Source of the DNA: Paenibacillus sp. J45TS6
GTDB taxonomy: Bacteria > Bacillota > Bacilli > Paenibacillales > Paenibacillaceae
DNA: 64,000 nucleotides
Direction: 5' to 3'
Assembly (NCBI RefSeq): GCF_018403285.1
Contig: NZ_BOSJ01000005.1
Span: forward strand, 223,793 to 287,792
Part shown: piece after piece, positions 60,721 to 64,000 of the stretch
How positions within the stretch are numbered: position 1 is the stretch's first letter
How the letters are laid out: every line of letters begins with the position of its first letter
The notes under the pieces: model-generated
What the model saw: only the letters and a program-made list of their open reading frames with translations
Database searches by the model: none
Told to the model about the DNA's origin: nothing
Program-made: the position numbers and the translations under genes

Positions 60721-61188
60721 ATGGAATTTAGAGAAATAACGTGGGATAACTATATTGAATGTATTGAGCTACAAGTTACAGAAGAACAAAAACGCTTCAT
60801 CTCTTCTAATCAACATGCACTCGCAGAAGCTTATATTGCCTCAAAAGAGGGGCAGGTCATTATTACATTTGCGGTTTATAAAGACGAAAAAATGGTCGGT
60901 TTTATAAGCATGTATTATGACGATGGGGATGGGAATTTTGAATACAGCAGCTATGGAGTTTTTAAGTTTATGATTGATATGCGATACCAAGGCAAAGGGT
61001 ATGGAAAAGAGGCTATGGTAAAAGCGATAGAATTTTCAAAATCATCTGCTCATGGAAAAGCTAGGGTCGTTGAACTTACATATAAACCTGAAAATGTAGA
61101 GTCCAAAAATTTATATTCATCACTAGGCTTTGTTGAGACAGGGAATACCCATCCTTCGGGTGAAGTATACGCTGAGTTTGTTTTGTAG
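60721..61188 (+). CDS. GNAT acetyltransferase, possibly polyamine type
   Basis: A 155-residue GNAT enzyme: FREITWDNYIECIELQVTEEQKRF at the N-terminus resembles SpeG/BltD-like polyamine acetyltransferases. The acetyl-CoA loop is FMIDMRYQGKGYGKEAM near 85-101, and a late conserved patch is NVESKNLYSSLGFVETG near 125. GGGGGG lies about eight bases before the ATG. Polyamine specificity is only a suggestion from the N-terminal pattern. Confidence 0.8.
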   Translation: MEFREITWDNYIECIELQVTEEQKRFISSNQHALAEAYIASKEGQVIITFAVYKDEKMVGFISMYYDDGDGNFEYSSYGVFKFMIDMRYQGKGYGKEAMVKAIEFSKSSAHGKARVVELTYKPENVESKNLYSSLGFVETGNTHPSGEVYAEFVL

Positions 61189-61276
61189 TCGTGACAGATT
61201 AGACTTACATACCAACAAAACTAGAATAGAAAAAATAGACAGACCGTTAAATAGGATGAAGGCTTGGGGGCGGGTT

Positions 61277-61753
61277 ATGAACAGAGTACAACATGAAGTT
61301 CCTTTGAGATGTAAAGGTATTGCAGTAGTCTTACTTAAAAACACACCCTGCGGTTACAAAGTGTTGTTATTAAAGCGAGACACTCCTGTATTAAGAGGTG
61401 TATGGTGCTATATTGGCGGTGGTATTGAAGAAGGGGAAAAAGCCTGGGAGACTGCGCTAAGAGAAATTCGTGAAGAGACAGGTATTACAAAAGTTTCCCT
61501 TTTCACTTCAAATAAGTTCGATCAATTCTACTCTGCAAAAGAAGATTACATTTATGTTGCGCCGGTATTTGTGGGATATGTGGATGATGACCAAGAAGTG
61601 ATTTTAAACAATGAACATAGTGAATACGAATGGTTGACATTTACAGAAGCAATAGAAAGAGTTAGTATACCAGGAAATGAGGAAGTTCTTGAGTTTATCG
61701 AGAAACATTTTGTAAGAAACTCTCCTATGGAATTTTTACGTATAGGAATGTAG
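61277..61753 (+). CDS. Nudix hydrolase
   Basis: A 158-residue Nudix protein with a complete box GGGIEEGEKAWETALREIREETGI (about 44-67) and a typical C-terminal EWLTFTEAIERV. The ATG at 61277 follows a GGGGGCGGG tract; upstream in-frame starts have no better signal. It lies 88 bases after the GNAT gene on the same strand and may be co-transcribed. Substrate unknown. Confidence 0.85.
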   Translation: MNRVQHEVPLRCKGIAVVLLKNTPCGYKVLLLKRDTPVLRGVWCYIGGGIEEGEKAWETALREIREETGITKVSLFTSNKFDQFYSAKEDYIYVAPVFVGYVDDDQEVILNNEHSEYEWLTFTEAIERVSIPGNEEVLEFIEKHFVRNSPMEFLRIGM

Positions 61754-61797
61754 TCTTGATTCTTTTTGCATGTTTACCTGAGAGGAATGTTAGATGA

Positions 61798-62262
61798 ATG
61801 AAAAACAAAATCATGAAGATAATTGGAACAACTGTATTGTCGATCTCTCTTATAACTGGAATTGCTAGTTTTTCTTTGGCAAGTAATGGCGATGTGACAT
61901 CCAAAGAAGGAAATGAAATCAATGAAGTTAGTCCATATTCACTTAAAAATATACTAAATTGGGTTTTAAAGCGTGACACCGTGGACCCTGTAACCGATTA
62001 TTTTGTGTCAATTGGATATCCCTATATAAAACTTGATGCAAAAAATACAGGTGCCCATCCTTTTAGAATTGAAGTAAAGCACAACAGTAAGAATACTATT
62101 ATTTTTAATGAAACAGTTGAAGCAGGTGAAACAGTAGAATTTATAAATAATGATAATATGCCACCTGTTCCTTCAGGTGCTTATACAGTGACTATTTACG
62201 GGGGATCAGGCCTACCCAAGGGACAAGTTGTTCTGATAAGTTCTGACACTAGGTGGCCTTAA
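61798..62262 (+). CDS. Secreted protein of unknown function
   Basis: A 154-residue exported protein: signal peptide about 1-29 (KIIGTTVLSISLITGIASFSLA), then a beta-sandwich-like domain (YIKLDAKNTGAHPFRIEVKH..., NTIIFNETVEAGETVEFI..., AYTVTIYGGSG). I do not recognise the family. AGAGGA precedes the ATG by eleven bases. Confidence 0.65.
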   Translation: MKNKIMKIIGTTVLSISLITGIASFSLASNGDVTSKEGNEINEVSPYSLKNILNWVLKRDTVDPVTDYFVSIGYPYIKLDAKNTGAHPFRIEVKHNSKNTIIFNETVEAGETVEFINNDNMPPVPSGAYTVTIYGGSGLPKGQVVLISSDTRWP

Positions 62263-62393
62263 AAAAGAGAGTCAATTAAACGACCCACCAGCCCTATTTG
62301 ATGAGGCTCATTCATTAATTAGGATCTGAATAGTTGCTATTACATCTTTAATCGTGAGGATTAAGTACGAACTAGAGCATACAATTCCATAAT

Positions 62394-62429
62394 ACAGCGG
62401 CAGCCGGTTAGTAACCAGCTGCCGCTGTA
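62394..62429. terminator. Strong hairpin between convergent genes
   Basis: A 16-bp stem with one mismatch (ACAGCGGCAGC.GGTT/AACC.GCTGCCGCTGT) and a three-base loop. There is no T-run on either side, so it may be a stabilising or Rho-assisted end for the secreted-protein and CtaG genes. Confidence 0.6.
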
Positions 62430-62525
62430 TTCGTATATTGTCTCATTTCTTCTGTTTCAGAATAAACTGCATATATTATAAATACACCCTCCCTATCACT
62501 GAGTATTTGTCCGTTTTTCTAAACT

Positions 62526-63371
62526 TCAAAGCAACCCATTCGGATCCCCTTCAAATATCTCGCTTTTTCGTTTAGTGGAATGAGTATCGGAAGTAGGGTG
62601 GAAAGACCGATACCATTGAAGACAGAATATGAAAATTAAAACGAGATCGATCAAATCTCCCCCATAATACATTAATAAACCACCTGCTTGGCCTTGATCT
62701 AGAGGGATTCCTTCAGGAGGATTTGCATAAATCCTCTTCGATAATATTCCGTGACCTGCAAAGGCGACGATCATCGTAAGAGATCGCAAGGTATAGCTAA
62801 TTCGGTGCGGAATAGGTTCCGTATAGATCATGGAAGCCGTAAAGAGGTAACCAGCAGCAAAGACATGAAAGTGAACCAGAGTATGGATAAGCATACTATA
62901 TTGCATCACAGTATAGAGACCTGTCCCGTATATTAGCCACAGTCCACCGATATTAAGAATGGATGCTGATATGGGATGGGTTATTAATAATAAGGGTTTG
63001 GATCGTAACAACTGGGTGACTCGTCTTGCAGAGTATACTTTCATTGTCCGAAGAGTAAGTGTGAGTGGCGAAGACAAGACGATAAGTAGTGGTCCTAACA
63101 TGCCCAGGAGTAAATGGCCTAACATATGCGCCCTAAAGTCTAGGGGTGTCCAAATAGCGAGCGGACCAGTAATGGCTGACGCTGAGCACAATACACCGAT
63201 ACCAAAGCAAGCATAGCGATAAGTTGGCCACTGCCTGAAGCGCCGATTAGATGACCTGGCAGCATATAGATATATTGCGAATGCAGTTACAGTGATTAAT
63301 ATCGGAATCAACAAAGATGGACCGAGGCTGAGAGTTCCACTATGTGAATGACTCATAGGGTGGTCAGTCAT
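62526..63371 (-). CDS. ctaG: CtaG family cytochrome c oxidase assembly protein
   Basis: A 281-residue integral membrane protein with about seven TM helices. It has the CtaG (caa3_CtaG) family features: RAHMLGHLLLGMLGPLLIVLSSPLTL near 83-108, MLIHTLVHFHVFAAGYLF near 161 and DQGQAGGLLMYYGGDLIDLVL near 226; the histidines are likely haem or copper ligands. The family is needed for caa3 oxidase formation in B. subtilis. GGAAGGG precedes the ATG at 63371. It overlaps the DUF2243 stop by eight bases; the pair recurs in other genomes. Confidence 0.88.
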   Translation of the reverse strand: MTDHPMSHSHSGTLSLGPSLLIPILITVTAFAIYLYAARSSNRRFRQWPTYRYACFGIGVLCSASAITGPLAIWTPLDFRAHMLGHLLLGMLGPLLIVLSSPLTLTLRTMKVYSARRVTQLLRSKPLLLITHPISASILNIGGLWLIYGTGLYTVMQYSMLIHTLVHFHVFAAGYLFTASMIYTEPIPHRISYTLRSLTMIVAFAGHGILSKRIYANPPEGIPLDQGQAGGLLMYYGGDLIDLVLIFIFCLQWYRSFHPTSDTHSTKRKSEIFEGDPNGLL

Positions 63372-63867
63372 ATTGAACTTTCCCTTCCGAAGCGATTCGT
63401 TTCGGGCTTGTTTGCATCGTAATAACAACTCCGACAATTAATAAAATGAGGGCTGCAAAATTCCATACCAAATCATATGGAAGTATATCAACATGATAAC
63501 GAATCTGGTGTAAACGCATAACCTTATGCTGAATAATGCCGTCATAAAGCTGAAAAGAGCCAGCCCCTAGCAGAATTCCTCCAATCCACCTTTTTAGAGA
63601 GAAAGCATCTCGGCGTCTGAGGTCAGCGAGCATGAATGAAGAACCTATGGTTGCAAAGAAACTAAAGGCATGGAATAAGCCGTCGGATACAAGGCCAATG
63701 TCGCTGGTGGACTTATCATAAAAGTGGTGCCAGTGTAAAAGTTGGTGGAACACCACTTCATCTATAAAAGCAATAATCCCAAAACCCAATAAAATCCCAG
63801 TCCATAAATTACGGGACGAGTAATGATGACCGGTATATTTGCTAATCCTTATTCTCTCATTCCCCAT
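63364..63867 (-). CDS. DUF2243 family membrane protein
   Basis: A 167-residue protein with four TM helices: GILLGFGIIAFIDEVVFHQLLHWHHFYDK near 25-53, DGLFHAFSFFATIGSSFML near 64 and LGAGSFQLYDGIIQHKVMRLHQIR near 98, with several conserved histidines (the HQLLHWHH cluster), typical of DUF2243. The ATG at 63867 has no Shine-Dalgarno site and lies seven bases from the start of the IS3-like element, so the insertion may have removed the native start region. Co-transcribed with ctaG. Confidence 0.82.
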   Translation of the reverse strand: MGNERIRISKYTGHHYSSRNLWTGILLGFGIIAFIDEVVFHQLLHWHHFYDKSTSDIGLVSDGLFHAFSFFATIGSSFMLADLRRRDAFSLKRWIGGILLGAGSFQLYDGIIQHKVMRLHQIRYHVDILPYDLVWNFAALILLIVGVVITMQTSPKRIASEGKVQYD

Positions 63868-63873
63868 GATTGG

Positions 63874-64000
63874 TGGATCGTCTACACTTAGTTGGACAGA
63901 AAAATTAAGGGCTAGTAGAATGAAGAGAATACGATTAGGAGCGGATCTACTATGCCAAAGCAAAGACGCACATTCACAGCAGATTTCAAAAGACAAATGG
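63874..64000 (+). mobile_element. IS3-family insertion sequence, left end only
   Basis: From about 63874 (TGGATCGTCTACACTTAGTT...) the sequence has an IS3/IS150-type end followed by the start of an OrfA transposase gene. It continues past the window. Its left end abuts the first codons of the DUF2243 gene on the opposite strand. Confidence 0.7.
63952..64000 (+). CDS. IS3-family transposase OrfA, N-terminal part
   Basis: The visible 16 codons read MPKQRRTFTADFKRQM, the usual N-terminus of IS3-family OrfA proteins (helix-turn-helix, HTH_21-type). AGGAG lies nine bases before the ATG. Cut off by the window edge. Confidence 0.85.
   Translation, partial: MPKQRRTFTADFKRQM

Overview
The window looks like the chromosome of a low-GC Gram-positive bacterium, most likely Paenibacillus or a close relative. 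The evidence is strong Shine-Dalgarno sites with frequent TTG/GTG starts, lipoprotein signals, a PyrR-type attenuator, a LytTR/DUF3021 pair, a DUF3221 lipoprotein, a YesM-type kinase beside a sugar transporter, and Rho-independent terminators after most transcription units. The genus is an inference; no 16S rRNA is present.

Layout. 1-6.1 kb: start of a YesM-type sensor kinase (minus strand), divergent from a galactofuranose-type ABC importer (YtfQ-R-T-YjfF order) that is followed by a second paralogous binding lipoprotein. 6.3-10.4 kb: histidine phosphatase, an amidase with an altered catalytic motif, a Nudix hydrolase, a DUF3221 lipoprotein and two small membrane-anchored proteins. 10.4-13.6 kb: remnants of an aldo/keto reductase and of a metallo-hydrolase, then an AsnC-type regulator divergent from an intact metallo-hydrolase, and an MFS exporter. 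13.7-16.6 kb: an ECF sigma factor fused to a peptidase-like domain that has lost its catalytic residues, and a two-gene operon with a ketoacyl-synthase-III-like enzyme lacking the usual His. 16.7-19.7 kb: cytosine permease and deaminase behind a PyrR-type attenuator. 21.1-22.8 kb: an isolated 5S rRNA and fifteen tRNAs, plus one tRNA-Gly-derived gene degraded into a long hairpin. 23.6-26.9 kb: an LnrLMN-like ABC exporter. 27-35.8 kb: DUF3189 protein, a divergent polysaccharide deacetylase, lipoproteins (one with a tail-fibre-like C-terminus), LytTR+DUF3021, two alpha/beta hydrolases, a CueP lipoprotein and a VanW protein. 36-38.3 kb: a Tet(M)-family ribosome-protection GTPase behind a leader ORF with an overlapping hairpin. 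39-48 kb: a large two-domain membrane protein, a DUF1963 protein, a MacB-like ABC transporter divergent from an OmpR/HK two-component system, and a TPR-SMI1/KNR4 protein. 48.4-51 kb: the two-gene carboxynorspermidine (polyamine) operon behind a candidate attenuator. 51.5-64 kb: an accessory region of stress/resistance-type genes (HAD, APH kinases, truncated methyltransferase, XRE and AraC regulators, GNAT, Nudix) with several gene fragments, then CtaG/DUF2243 with an IS3-type element inserted at the 5' end of DUF2243.

Most notable. (i) Four genes have their best-placed start at an AUA or AUC codon 7-8 bases after a good Shine-Dalgarno sequence: the stalk-domain protein, the LytTR regulator, an APH-type kinase and an XRE regulator. 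In the XRE gene every downstream ATG would cut into the DNA-binding domain. (ii) Candidate RNA leaders precede the polyamine operon, codBA and the ribosome-protection gene. (iii) A tRNA-Gly(GCC) gene has become a near-continuous hairpin. (iv) Two enzyme-like proteins, the sigma-fused peptidase domain and the KAS III-like enzyme, lack conserved catalytic residues. All assignments are from reading the sequence; no database search was run.
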